Below are positions 52,146 to 64,000 of a stretch of DNA of 64,000 nucleotides, piece after piece. Source of the DNA: Coriaria nepalensis (lineage: Eukaryota; Streptophyta; Magnoliopsida; Cucurbitales; Coriariaceae); contig CP114488.1 of NCBI GenBank assembly GCA_027186245.1, positions 8,537,501 through 8,601,500 on the forward strand, given 5' to 3'. A program made the position numbers and the translations under genes. Under the pieces are notes generated by a model. It did not search any database, was not told the DNA's origin, and worked only from the letters and a program-made list of their open reading frames with translations. The stretch's first letter is position 1. Every line of letters begins with the position of its first letter.

Positions 52146-54547
52146 TTCAATTTTCTGATCAGAAATGTGTAAGAAAATCGAGAAACTCGAGGTCGAAGAA
52201 GAAGGAGGAGGAATGGAAAAAAGAGATGGAAATTATAAATCGCAGCAAACCAACTCGCATTTAAAGCTTCCTCTCTACCTGTTCTCTTACAATGGCCCTT
52301 TTTTATTTTATTTTAGGTTTAGTTATTGTTTTAGCCCCTACATTTCTAGGTTTTCCTTATTTTTACCCCTCTCCTCTCAGTTATATATTATATTGATCCT
52401 TAAAGTTTGTCTTTTGTCTTATTGTAATAGATTCATTCGTGCTCGAATATGATTTTCTAGATTTTGATATTGAATCTGAATTCTTCGAATGAGAGTGAAG
52501 GTTGGAGATGAACTGCAACAAATTGATAACTTAGTTTTTATTTTATTTTATGTATTTATTATTATTTATTTTTACCCAAGAGATCAAAATAAGATAAAAG
52601 GAAAACTTTAAAAGACCAATATGGCTGGTACTATTGAAATTAGAAGGATTAAAATATGAAAATTCAAAAGAATAGGGACTAAATAAATAATAATCTTTTA
52701 TTTTAGTTTTAAAAAATAATATTTTTTTTATAGATATTTTTCGTTTTCAATGACATGAGGAAGGTAAATAGCTAGGAAGCTTCTATTGACAATTTGACTT
52801 GTTGTATAGGTTAGGCATAATTTCTACGTCTTAAGAACATTCTTTCGAGCTAAGGGACTAGGGAGAGGTTGGAGGTAGTAGTAGTGTGAGTCAAGATTTT
52901 GGATGCTTTCGGATCAATCGAACTCAAGTCATTGGCCGCATATCTACCAAGTACAACTGGGACAACCTCTACTCTTAACTGTCTCTTGCCTTACTTCACC
53001 AAAATTCATTTTTATGTCGGCAATTAAATATGCAAGGAAAAAAAAAAAAAAAAGCAAAACTATTTTTCAGGTTTTTCTTTTTTTTTTTTGTTTTTTCATT
53101 AATAAATAAATTAAAAAAAATATATAAAAATCATATATATTATTTTACTAAACACTTTCTGAACTCATAATAAAGATATACGTATTTAACTTCGAGGGTT
53201 TAGAACAATCCGATTGATTGGTAGGAAACTTGTTTGCATAAATTCATATTTTAATTTGTACATCATTATCTTCTTGTATGATCAACTTGGTATTATCCAT
53301 TATCATGTGATCATATATATATATCTTTTAGTGTCAACAAGTGGGTTTCGTCTAAGAGTGTATTAAATGAAGATGTGATCCATTATGCAAGTCATCCAAT
53401 GGAATGATTAAAATTATGAGCCTTTTTTTTTTTCTCTCTATATAGCCTTAGGTTAGGCCGCCATTGTTCAAACCTTAAGGTCCTTCCTTTCCTCGGAAGC
53501 ATTTATCTATTTTAGATTCATTTTATTTTATTTTTTTGAGATTAATTTCTTAATTTTTAAGTAGATTTTTTTAGTATTTTATTGAATTGTTAGGTATAAA
53601 ATTACATATTTCCTTTGTTTATTCAATTTATTCTATCATTTGAAGATATTATAGTCTTAAAATCTTAATCATATCAATTGTGAGCAACAAAATGATGCGG
53701 AGAAGATGAATAACAAGACATTTGGATATGTATTAGTTAAGATATTTGTATTGGATTACGAATAATTTTTAAATTTATTCTTAATATTTAAAGTATTAAA
53801 TATTATGTTTTTTATTATATATTGAATTTTAAAAATTATAATTTTAACGAGTAAGTGAATTTCTTATTGATTTTGAATTTTTGAATATATATTTTTATTT
53901 GATAATTTCTGAATATCGAATATAATAAGATGAATTTAATGGAGATTTTTTTCCTTTTATTTTTTAACATGAAAAATAATTTGGATAATCAATATATCTA
54001 AATCACCTTATATTTAAATAACTTTTATAATAATCTAATTAATCAGATCATGTCCCCCCAAAACACCTGAATACCTGTCACGTTAATCTAATTATATATA
54101 CATAATCATATATTCAAGCAGGCCCCACCACCAATCTCTCAATATGTCGTAATAAAAATGCATTAAAAATAAATAAAATATCAAAATTAGAATACTGTTT
54201 GGCATGAGAGAAAGAAAAAAAAAAAAAAAAAAGGTTGGTAATTTGGTAAGAGAGTGACGTCCAATTTCTCCAGATACAGTCGATTCTTAATCAAACCAGA
54301 AAACCGTGACAGCAACTGGTTTTAGAATCATGTATAAAACTTGTGGCTTATGTTGGCTTATGTACAAAAAGTTGGTTGTTTAGCTAAACACGGACTCATA
54401 CTTTTAGTTAACATATAATTTTTGATGTGATTCTCCAACTAACTGTTTTTTTTCTTAATTAGACCATATTTGGAAAATTCACGCAATAAACAAGAAAGCT
54501 AAATTTGGGAAATAAAGTGGACTCAAATTATTATTATTATTAATATA

Positions 54548-54578
<31 letters not shown>

Positions 54579-57458
54579 AAATTTTGTTTTTGGCTGAGAA
54601 CAAAGTCTAAGAGCTATGGTTTAAAGGAAGAGTTAGATACATTAGAGTCTAAATCATATGCATATATTATAAAGATATAAATATTAGTTTGATATTATAA
54701 TAAATGAATTTATATTAAATTTATTTTTAAGAGTTAATTTAAATTAAGAGAGAATTTAAATTATATATATTATATAATATGATATTTTATCTTATTTTTA
54801 ATATGGAACAAATACTAAATCTAATAAGAATATGTCCATTGGGTATATTCTTCAATAAAGATTTGATTGGTTTGGTAAAACTCAAGATAAATGTAAAGAG
54901 GCAAAGGTAAATGGTTTGATACGATTTTGTGGAGCTTTAAAAAATGTGTTTTAAAGTGAAACTAAGTTAATTCATTGTTAAAATTGTATCATATTTATGG
55001 GGCGGAGGAGATAAGAGAGACTAGGAGCCTTGTATACTCTCAAGTTTATTAAAATTAAAAATTTACTCAAAATTTATAAATAAATCATTAAATTAAATAT
55101 TTGCCTTAAACTTTATGAAAAATATTTTTTTTTTTTTTTTACAAATTTACTCTATAGCTATCAAAGTTTTATAAATCAATCTTTACAATTTTTTTTATAT
55201 TAAAAATTTACATTTTCCCACCCTAATTTTTATATAATATTTGTTACCTATCTTAAAATTTATTCAGGAGATAACCATGATCACATTATTTAAAGTAGAT
55301 AAGTCGATAATTATTTAGACAAATGAGATATAAATATATAAATTTATTGATATTATAAGTAAGTCTATTGAAATTATGAGAAATTTCTTTATATTCGGCC
55401 TAAGTTATAAATAAGTCAAATTACTGATATATAATCAACGTTAAATATGATGCTTAACCAATTTTTACTAGTTAAAATACTCTTACCCTTTAATTTCTCT
55501 ATAAAAAATATAAGAAAATTATTTATATATTCCTTGAGGTTATTTATTGATTTTATAAGTGGATTCCATAAAGTTTTAAGAATTACAAGTGGGGTACCTG
55601 AGATTTTCTGAAATTACAATTAGGTCTAATTGTTATTGGTCAATTGATGATCAATCATTCTTTCTTGTATAAACGAAATAATGGAAAGGGTAACCCTAAA
55701 TTACTTCTCACATTTCACACGCAAAAGCAGTAATCCACTTTCCTTCTACGTTGTAATTTAGTCCAGATTTAAAATTTCATAAGTTTGAAAAATGGATTGC
55801 TTCTTGTGCTCGTGAAATATGATAAATAATTTAGGTTTTCTGTTCATTAACTTTTTATATATAACACTTGGTCTTACTTGCAACTTAGAGCAAATTTGAG
55901 GGGATTAACTTATAATTTTTAAAATTTAAAAAGATCAACTTATAATTCTTAACATGAGTGTTGCTTAACTAATTTATATCACTATATATGTTGAAGTTAA
56001 TCTAAGTGTCTGTATGATTAGTTTAGTTAAATTAGTTATCTTTCCGTTACTTCAGGTTACTTAACTATTACTATTTGAATATGCATTGTATCCTAATCTC
56101 TTATTCCGAAATTCCATATTAGAATGAACAGATAAGAAGGTTGAAGTGCAAAAATTGAATTCAAACACACCATTAGCTTAGTGTGATATACAAAAATTGA
56201 ATTCACATATTGCAACGAGCATTGATTTGTTGGTGAAGTGCAAAAATTCTTGAGCCATTGATCTGGTTAAATATGTTTTTGAGGTCTTTCCAAACTAAGC
56301 AAGTGCTTTTTGAATAAGCGATCCCTCCAAAAAGTTCTTTTGAGATTGAGTTCATAATCAAGCTCAAAACTATTGCGTTACATCTGTACCATTGTTGCTG
56401 TAAAGAATTCTCAGATCCCGCCCTAGTAGCACACGTTCCATTAATAAACCCCAATTTGTTCTTTACAAGAAGAGCAATCCACATATATAGCTCTACTCCA
56501 AAACGCATAGTTCTTAATTCCAATCAATTATTGTGATACTAACTAAATTCACTCCAGGAGTATCTGAATGATGAAGTTATGAAGGATGATTGAAATCTAT
56601 GGGTGAATTTGGATTTGTACAAGACTGAGCTACTTCTATGTTTTCTGCCATCAGCTCGTATGGATCTTGAGTCAAGAAAATTCAGATGCCATTGAGTGAT
56701 TCAAAAATAGATTTCGAAGTGATATGTGTCAAGATTGAAGGAAACATAAATGTAATTCAAAGAAATAAAAGGATGCTTTGATAGATAACCTTAGTTCAAG
56801 TATGTTTTTGAAGGATAAATCCATTTTGAAATTTTTTACCACATGATCATATTTTTCCTTTTATTCATCCAAATGCCATTTTTTTTAGATTGTGATTTCC
56901 CACCAAAACTAGAATCACCTTAAGAATGGAGACTGTAATTTCCCGCCAAAATTTCGATGACTATTTTCGATTGGTGGCTGTTGTTAACATGGAAAGAGAT
57001 CCCATAAATATGTTAATAACAAAGTGGAGCGATCGTACATACCACAAAGTTATATGGAATTCAGGCTCTATGATGTATGTATATAAGGTATAGATAGGAA
57101 ACAAGTTTTTGAAGTCCCTCTGCCTATGGCTATGGTGCTGTCTATATCCTGGGTTCAGCCTTCCCTACAGAATACAACAGTTTTGACAAGATGGGAAAAG
57201 TCGAAACCCTGCCTGCAAATGATGATGGTATAAGAATAAAAGGGTTACGAGTAAGCAATATATAATTTATGAAATAAGAACATCTTATGTTACAGTTATA
57301 CATGAAACAACCTATCATTCGACATTCTTAACGTGTTGTGTTTCTTGGTATAATTAAAGATAATTAGTTGTGGCTAATCCAATTCAAGACCCCTATCATT
57401 TTGTTAAGCATCCATTTAAAAGTATGGATAATTTACCTCGGAATGTCATCAGAATAAT
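52146..57458. other. A/T-rich intergenic between RING gene and P4H relic
   Basis: The first 200 bases are promoter/leader of the RING gene. Further on are A/T homopolymers (about 53038-53055, 54209-54232), (AT)n at about 54543-54563 followed by a T run, and a copia gag piece (56203-56523). No intact gene is seen in over 5 kb. Confidence 0.5.
56203..56523 (-). mobile_element. Ty1/copia Gag N-terminal fragment
   Basis: The minus-strand frame has ELYMWIALLVKNKLGFINGT, WYRCNAIVLSLIMNSISKEL and LVWKDLKNIFNQINGSRIFA with LHQQI. This is the conserved N-terminal domain of plant copia gag (usual form KNKLGFVDGS, WxRCNxMVxSWLLNS, WxDLxxRFSQxNxPRIFQLQ). It is isolated, with no protease, integrase, RT or LTR nearby, so it is a remnant. 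Confidence 0.82.
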
Positions 57459-58166
57459 TCACACTTTGTACTCACCGACTCGTATCCACTTTGTAGCTGA
57501 CCACTTATTCCCACTAATCACGGGACAACCACCTGAAACAGATCAACAGAAGAAACAGACTAATCATAAACATGAGATAGCAACCCTTGTGAGAGGGGAT
57601 GGCGGGTCACAGTGGTGGGCTCCACCTCAACACTAAAAAGTTGCATACACTAGATAGATTGGATCATTTCTCAGATATGTCAACAGGAACGTCAGGTTAA
57701 TCCATATTACAGGCCTTTGAGAATTAAAATGATAACAGCTACTGACCATGCAAACTTGATGGGTCAAGAGTAGCGTCAGGCTTCATGCTCCAGAAAATCA
57801 ATGCATCACCCATCTTTGGTTTGACAGAGAGTCCTTTTTTCGCACATTCCGACACCTCATTCCACCAAGGTACAGAACTAATATTACCTTTGGCGGCAGG
57901 AAACACCGTCTCACCCCCTTCTTCAACATCTGAGCTGAACCATAGACATATACATAATTTAGTTAATGGAAAAATAAGGGCTAGTGTTGATGCATGAAAA
58001 TGAAACAGATAGAAGAGGTTGTGAGAGGTCACTTACAGGTACATAAGAACTGTAGCCATCCGTTGACCTCCATTCTGTGTGTTGAACTCATCCTGGAAGT
58101 AGTCAAAGTGAGGTTCGTATTTCTGTCCCACTTCATAATGGAGAACTTGAAGTCCTTCCCCGTGCT
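57459..58166 (-). pseudogene. P4H: Prolyl 4-hydroxylase, 5'-truncated (last three exons)
   Basis: Complement exons 58037-58166, 57747-57934 and 57459-57532 join in frame to about 130 residues of the C-terminal catalytic domain: EHGEGLQVLHYEVGQKYEPH, DVEEGGETVFPAAKG, CAKKGLSVKPKMGDALIFW, DPSSLHGGCPVISGNKW and WIRVGEYKV with a stop. The Fe(II) ligands H-x-D (PHFDYF) and H (SLHGG) and the 2-oxoglutarate-binding K (GNKW) are kept. The upstream exons (membrane anchor, RVRTSSGTFL block) are not found between 58167 and the NRPB1 start, although exon 58037-58166 still has its acceptor. A full plant P4H has about 280-300 residues. I read it as a 5'-deleted relic. The intact frame and splice sites mean the loss may be recent. 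Confidence 0.82.
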
Positions 58167-58279
58167 CTACATAATTGGGCAATTGACCAGAGAATAAAAA
58201 GTTTACAAATTGAATGATCCAATTAACAGAAAAATGACAAGATAATTGGATAACAGCTTGATTTCCACAAGATCACTGC

Positions 58280-58555
58280 TCCAAACCTTTTCCCTTCTAG
58301 ATAAAAAACCTTAAACCGGATTTTATCGGGGTGAATGGTGCGAGATAACAGTGTGAATGAAAATGTCATACATTGCATGTACTACAAGAAGACATCCGAT
58401 AAAGGTGATAAGTATGAGATAAGGCTCAGTAGAACATCCATTGAGCTCAAAGATCTAAATCACGGTAGCATCCGATTGAATATGCTTTATATTTTTAAAA
58501 TCCGACTAATTCAATTTGAGTCGGGTGAAAACTGCTCATCCCTATTCAAAAATAC
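58280..58555. mobile_element. Possible non-autonomous element upstream of P4H relic
   Basis: The right end reads GAGTCGGGTGAAAACTGCTC then ATCCCTA, that is TAGGGATGAGCAG on the other strand, a terminal sequence style common in plant repeats, with CCGATT/CCGGAT words inside. A matching left end was not found. It lies where the missing P4H exons should be. Confidence 0.3.
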
Positions 58556-58970
58556 TCTACTTCAGAATTTCTCCCCATGCATGGTACATGACCGATCTGC
58601 CTAAATTTTACGGACAAAAAGGTACATTACAATTTTAAGTTTGAAATTTGACATTTATTACAGGTTTTCTAAAATTTGGGTACTTTAATATAATTTTGGA
58701 AAGTCTTGGGGTTATCCTAGTTTACCCTTTACTGAAGAGGGGAAACGGGCCACGCCTCTCTACTTTCGGTCTGGGCTTCTTAACTCTCCCAATGAGCACT
58801 GATTCCATCTGTCCGAACGTCGTGGATCCTGTTCCATTTCCATGCAGGCCTAAAAAGAAAAAGAACTCGGGGGCATTTTCCGTCCTTTCACCGTATCACC
58901 CAAAGTACGCTCACTGCGCATGATAGCATGACATGACTTCGGTGCGCTCTAGAGTCGTCTCCTCCTGTTC

Positions 58971-58978
58971 TATAAATA
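58971..58978 (+). promoter_or_regulatory. TATA box of NRPB1
   Basis: TATAAATA about 260 bases before the NRPB1 ATG, with a leader of about 230 bases implied. It lies beside a GC-richer promoter stretch (58720-58960). Confidence 0.6.
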
Positions 58979-59236
58979 GACCCATAGGGCGCTCTTAGTT
59001 CTTCCGTTTCGTCAATTTGGAGGCTCTCTTCGAAGAGGGTTTCAGGGAGACTCGTGGTCGATCCGTACTGGTTCAGCAGCGAGTGGAAAGAAAACTAACA
59101 GAAATTTTAAACTTGAAGTAGAAAATTAAACCTGTAAACCTCCATTGAAGTCAAGAAGAAGCTTCTCGATACTAATTCCTAGCTCAAGTAATTACCGTGT
59201 CTGAAATTTTTAGGGCTTTCTTGAGCTTTGTTCGCC

Positions 59237-62200
59237 ATGGATATGCGATTTCCATTTTCTCCGGCGGAGGTTTCTAAGGTCCGCGTGGTCCAGTTCGGCA
59301 TACTCAGCCCTGATGAGATTGTAAATTCTCTACTACTACTACTCTCTGTCGTCTATTTTATATCAGAAGTCTGTTTAATTGCTTGAAAACGATGCACTGG
59401 AAATAATTTCTTGTTTTTACTTGTGCCATCTTGATCAGTAAAGAAATGGAGTCTTGGTTAGGGTTTCTTTTGGGTTTTGTGTAAATGATGATGTGAAGTG
59501 TTTAAGCTATTGCTCTTGTTTTTCTTGGATGCGCAGAGGCAAATGTCAGTGGTGCAGATTGAGCATGGTGAGACGACGGAGAGGGGGAAGCCTAAAGTGG
59601 CTGGTCTTAGTGATCCTCGGCTTGGTACGATTGACAGGAAGTTGAAATGTGAAACTTGCACTGCTAACATGGCAGAGTGTCCAGGCCACTTTGGGCATCT
59701 TGAGCTTGCCAAACCTATGTTCCATATTGGGTTTATGAAGACTGTGCTTAGTATAATGCGCTGCGTTTGCTTCAATTGTTCGAAAATTTTGGTTGACGAG
59801 GTACTTTTTAGGAAATTATGCTCCCATTTTATCTCATGCATCTCCCGTTATATGATATTCAGCTTGTTTTTATCGAAATAGGTGCTTAAGCTCCCATGAT
59901 TATAAGTTGCTGTAAGTATTTCTGAGAATCGTGATTGGAGCCTTTAGCATGGCAAGTATAGGTTTTGCCTAGGACTTGGAAGCATAAACTAATTCTGGCA
60001 TTTTTTGTTTAGACGGAATTTTGGCTTCAGTGAAAATTTTGATGGAGAGAATCTGTTGAACTTATATTTTGTGTTGTTTAAAATTAGTGAAGAGTAAAAG
60101 AGAGAGAAATGTTTGGGAATTTTTTCATTTTATGGTTTAAACTGATGAACTACTGTCTAAAACTATAATGAAAAATTCAAAGTCCTATTGCAAATGGTAG
60201 TTTCTATATTGTCATTTAACGTTGCTCTTCCAGGATGATCACAAGTTCAAGCAAGCCTTGCGGATAAAGAATCCCAAGAATAAGCTTAGAAAGATTTTGG
60301 ATGCCTGCAAGAACAAGACCAAGTGCGAGGGAGGTGATGAAATTGATGTTCAGGGTCAGGAAACTGACGAACCAGTAAAGAAGAGTAGAGGTGGCTGTGG
60401 TGCTCAACAGCCGAAACTCACGATAGATGGGATGAAAATGATTGCCGAATATAAAGCTCAAAGGAAGAAAAGTGATGATCAGGAACAACTCCCTGAACCT
60501 GTGGAAAGAAAACAGACACTTACTGCAGAAAGGGTACTTCCAGTTATTCTGATACTCTTTCTAACCATCTTTTAATCAATTTGATCGTGATACTTATGTC
60601 TTTTCAAATTTATGGTAGGTTCTTAGTGTGTTGAAGAGGATAAGCGATGAGGATTGTCAGCTGTTAGGCTTGAACCCAAAATATGCTCGTCCCGATTGGA
60701 TGGTTCTCCAAGTCCTTCCAATTCCTCCACCTCCCGTTAGACCTTCTGTTATGATGGACACCTCATCCCGAAGTGAGGTGAGCCTCCTCTACTTTTCTCT
60801 CTGTATCTATGAAGATCCAGGTCTTTACTTCCTCGTATTAGTTTATCTATGTCATACTGTCGTTCTGGTGTACACCATATTATATTTATTCAGTGAAATT
60901 CCAGGAACTGATATATATGTGTATATATATATATATATTCCCTCCTGCCTGCATGATGTTTTTGGCATTTTTCATCACTTCTAACATTGCCTTTTCTGGT
61001 GGTTTCAGGATGATCTTACTCATCAATTGGCTATGATTATAAGGCACAATGAAAATCTTAGGAGACAGGAGAGAAATGGGTCACCTGCACATATTATTTC
61101 AGAATTTGCACAGTTATTGCAGTTCCACATAGCTACATATTTTGATAATGAGCTGCCAGGATTGCCAAGGGTATGCACTCAGATCTACAGATACATGGAA
61201 AAGCATACCATATGCTTTCATTTTATCTGTACATATTCGCTGCTTGTGAGCTTAAAGCAATTTTCCTTACTGTATAGGCTACCCAAAGATCGGGGAGACC
61301 TATTAAATCTATATGTAGTAGGCTCAAGGCGAAGGAAGGCCGAATTAGGGGTAATTTGATGGGGAAACGTGTAGATTTTTCAGCACGAACAGTTATAACA
61401 CCTGACCCAACCATCAACATTGATCAATTGGGTGTCCCATGGAGCATTGCTTTGAATCTCACATATCCTGAGACAGTGACCCCATATAACATTGAGAGGT
61501 ATATTTTATTTCCTTCTTCTATCAGTACCTTTTTACCCTTTTCTCTATGTACTCTGTATGTTTGTTTCCTAAATGGATCCTTTTTCCTCTTTTCTAAATC
61601 AGATTGAAGGAGCTTGTGGAGTATGGGCCCCATCCTCCACCTGGAAAAACTGGCGCAAAGTATATTATAAGAGATGATGGACAAAGGCTTGATCTTCGCT
61701 ACTTAAAGAAGAGTAGCGATCATCATTTGGAGCTTGGATACAAGGCAAGTCTTCTACATTCTTCACTGATCTGTTAGTTTCACTTCTTCTGACTGCATTC
61801 TCAATATTTCTTTGCACTTCTCTGATTACAGGTGGAGCGCCATTTGAATGATGGGGACTTTGTCCTCTTTAATCGTCAGCCAAGTCTGCATAAAATGTCT
61901 ATTATGGGACACAGAATCAAGATTATGCCCTACTCCACCTTCCGCCTTAATTTGTCTGTCACTTCGCCATACAATGCTGATTTTGACGGCGATGAGATGA
62001 ATATGCATGTTCCTCAGTCATTTGAAACAAGAGCAGAAGTACTGGAGCTCATGATGGTTCCTAAATGCATTGTGTCACCTCAGTCAAATCGACCTGTAAT
62101 GGGAATCGTCCAGGATACCCTCTTAGGATGCCGAAAAATCACAAAGAGGGATACCTTTATAACAAAGGTAATAGAAATATGCTGGCATTTCTTTCACTCT

Positions 62201-64000
62201 TGTTATTCTGGTATCCTAGCGAACTTCTTGTCTGATGCCACTTAGCATTTTGCAGGATGTTTTTATGAATATCTTAATGTGGTGGGAGGATTTTGATGGA
62301 AAAATCCCTGCTCCTGCAATTTTGAAGCCAAAGCCTCTTTGGACTGGTAAACAGGTGTTCAATCTTATTATACCGAAACAGATAAATCTCACAAGAACTG
62401 CTGCTTGGCATTCGGAATCAGAATCTGGAACAATCACCCCAGGGGATACATTTGTTAGAATTGAGAAAGGGGAGCTACTTACCGGAACTCTTTGCAAGAA
62501 AACACTCGGGACATCTACTGGAAGTCTTATACATGTTATTTGGTATGTTAGTTATAATTTTAAATGATATGGTATGTATCTTAATATTGATGATTTGCTA
62601 AGGCTTGACATAAAAAAAATAAGAGTAACAATAAACTAAATAATTAAAGAGTTGAACTATTTTAGCTGGATAGACCTGAATAAACATGCTTCCAATATTT
62701 TACAATTATCACCTGTCACAATGCCGATCTTTTTAATTTTTTTCTTACATTGAATTCATAATCATGATCACAGGGAAGAGGTTGGTCCGGATGCAGCTCG
62801 CAAATTTCTCGGTCACACGCAGTGGCTAGTTAACTATTGGCTTTTGCAGAATGCATTTAGTATTGGGATTGGAGATACAATTGCTGATGCAGCAACTATG
62901 GAGAAAATCAATGAAACCATTTCTAAAGCTAAAAATGAGGTGAAAATGCTCATCACAAAATTTCATGAAAAGAGACTAGAGCCAGAACCTGGACGAACTA
63001 TGATGGACTCATTCGAAAACAATGTGAATCAGGTGCATGGATAGTATTACCTAAAGGACAATATTTTGTATTTTACCAGCCTTTCTTAATGCTAATTGAT
63101 TTGTTCCTTTCAGGTGTTGAATAGGGCTCGTGACGATTCTGGTAGTAGTGCCCAAAAGAGCTTGTCTGAAAGCAACAATCTTAAGGCAATGGTTACTGCA
63201 GGATCCAAAGGCAGTTTTATTAACATCTCACAGATGACTGCTTGTGTGGGTCAGCAAAATGTTGAAGGAAAGCGTATACCTTTTGGGTTCACTGGTCGTA
63301 CATTGCCCCATTTCACGAAAGATGATCTCGGGCCAGAAAGTCGTGGCTTTGTCGAAAATTCATATCTGCGTGGACTGACCCCACAAGAGTTCTTTTTCCA
63401 TGCTATGGGTGGTAGGGAAGGTCTCATTGATACTGCAGTGAAGACTTCTGAAACGGGGTACATCCAAAGGAGGCTAGTGAAGGCCATGGAAGATATCATG
63501 GTCAAATATGATGGGACTGTTAGGAACTCACTAGGGGATGTCATTCAATTTCTTTATGGGGAAGATGGTATGGATGCTGTCTGGATTGAATCGCAGAAGC
63601 TAGACTCTTTGAAAATGAAGAAAGCGGAATTTAATAGGATCTTCAGATATGAATTGGACGATGAGAACTGGAAACCAAATTACATGTTGCCAGAACATGT
63701 TGAAGATTTGAAAACCATTAGAGAGTTCCGTAATGTGTTTGATGCTGAAGTTTCAAAACTCGAAGCAGACAGATATCAGCTTGGAACTGAGATTGCAACC
63801 ACGGGTGATAATACTTGGCCAATGCCTGTTAACCTAAAGAGGCTTATTCAAAACGCACAAAAGACTTTTAAGATCGACTTTCGACGGGCTTCTGATATGC
63901 ACCCTATGGAAATTGTTGAAGCTATTGATAAACTCCAAGAAAGACTGAAGGTTGTTCCTGGTGAAGATCTGTTGAGCGTGGAAGCGCAAAAGAATGCCAC
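59237..64000 (+). CDS. NRPB1: RNA polymerase II largest subunit, 5' part
   Basis: Exons 59237-59320, 59537-59800, 60234-60533, 60619-60777, 61009-61170, 61278-61498, 61603-61744, 61832-62167, 62256-62542, 62774-63032 and 63114 to beyond the window give about 1033 residues of the roughly 1850 expected; the CTD heptads lie outside. [20 protein letters not shown] starts it. The clamp zinc site is [20 protein letters not shown] with CVCFNC. The lid/rudder area is [20 protein letters not shown]. The catalytic Mg site [16 protein letters not shown] is intact. The bridge-helix area reads [20 protein letters not shown] then [13 protein letters not shown]. One intron, after 61744, has a GC donor (AAG|GCAAGT). 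It is single-copy housekeeping machinery for mRNA synthesis and runs off the right edge. Confidence 0.97.

Noticed and set aside
52165..52452. Plus-strand frame starting MCKKIEKLEVEEEGGG
   Set aside because: Lies in the leader/promoter of the RING gene, with GA-rich composition; no family match.
58648..58923. Plus-strand 91-codon frame before NRPB1
   Set aside because: Falls in the GC-richer NRPB1 promoter, upstream of its TATA box; no similarity to the missing P4H exons or any family.

Overview
This window reads as nuclear DNA of a flowering plant, a eudicot and probably a rosid. It is AT-rich, with long A/T-rich intergenic stretches, many microsatellites, multi-exon genes with GT-AG introns, plant-only families (MCA, FD-type bZIP, clade-D-like PP2C, NEP1-interacting RING protein) and plant retroelement debris. 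I cannot name the species.

Layout, left to right. 1-3.7 kb: gene-poor left flank. 4.0-7.0 kb (+): MCA-type mechanosensitive calcium channel, 7 coding exons, with three small uORFs in its leader. 7.3-8.7 kb: tandem pair of SKP1-like pseudogenes. 13.5-14.5 kb (-): FD-type bZIP flowering factor with an apparently non-canonical GA-AG first intron. 17.1-34.1 kb (-): three tandem pepsin-type aspartyl protease genes. Copies A and B are near-identical products of a segmental duplication of about 5-6 kb; copy C is older and has an altered second active-site motif. A relic of the first LARP1 exon and retroelement scraps lie between A and B, and a plastid psbB fragment lies in intron 1 of copy A. 37.6-38.4 kb (-): L1-type LINE fragment. 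39.9-42.9 kb (+): PP2C. 43.8-46.1 kb (-): membrane-anchored receptor-like kinase. 49.0-52.1 kb (-): NEP1-interacting RING-H2 protein, whose second intron holds an antisense RTE-type LINE that duplicated the exon-2 splice donor. 56.2-56.5 kb: copia gag scrap. 57.5-58.2 kb (-): 3' exons of a prolyl 4-hydroxylase. 59.2 kb to the end (+): first 11 exons (the 11th cut by the window edge) of NRPB1, the largest subunit of RNA polymerase II.

The gene order MCA / FD / (LARP1 relic) / aspartyl protease / NEP1-interacting RING / prolyl 4-hydroxylase / NRPB1 matches, from memory, an Arabidopsis chromosome 4 interval around At4g35800-At4g35920. The block is therefore conserved synteny. LARP1 and the prolyl 4-hydroxylase are reduced to fragments here, as expected from gene loss after genome duplication. 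The genes do not form one pathway and are not an operon. I found no new multi-gene system. The striking items are individual: the GA-AG intron in FD, the LINE-duplicated splice donor, the psbB insert, the altered protease active site and a divergence hotspot between the twin proteases.

Exon boundaries were set by hand from splice consensus, reading-frame continuity and family similarity. Every multi-exon model below closes in frame.
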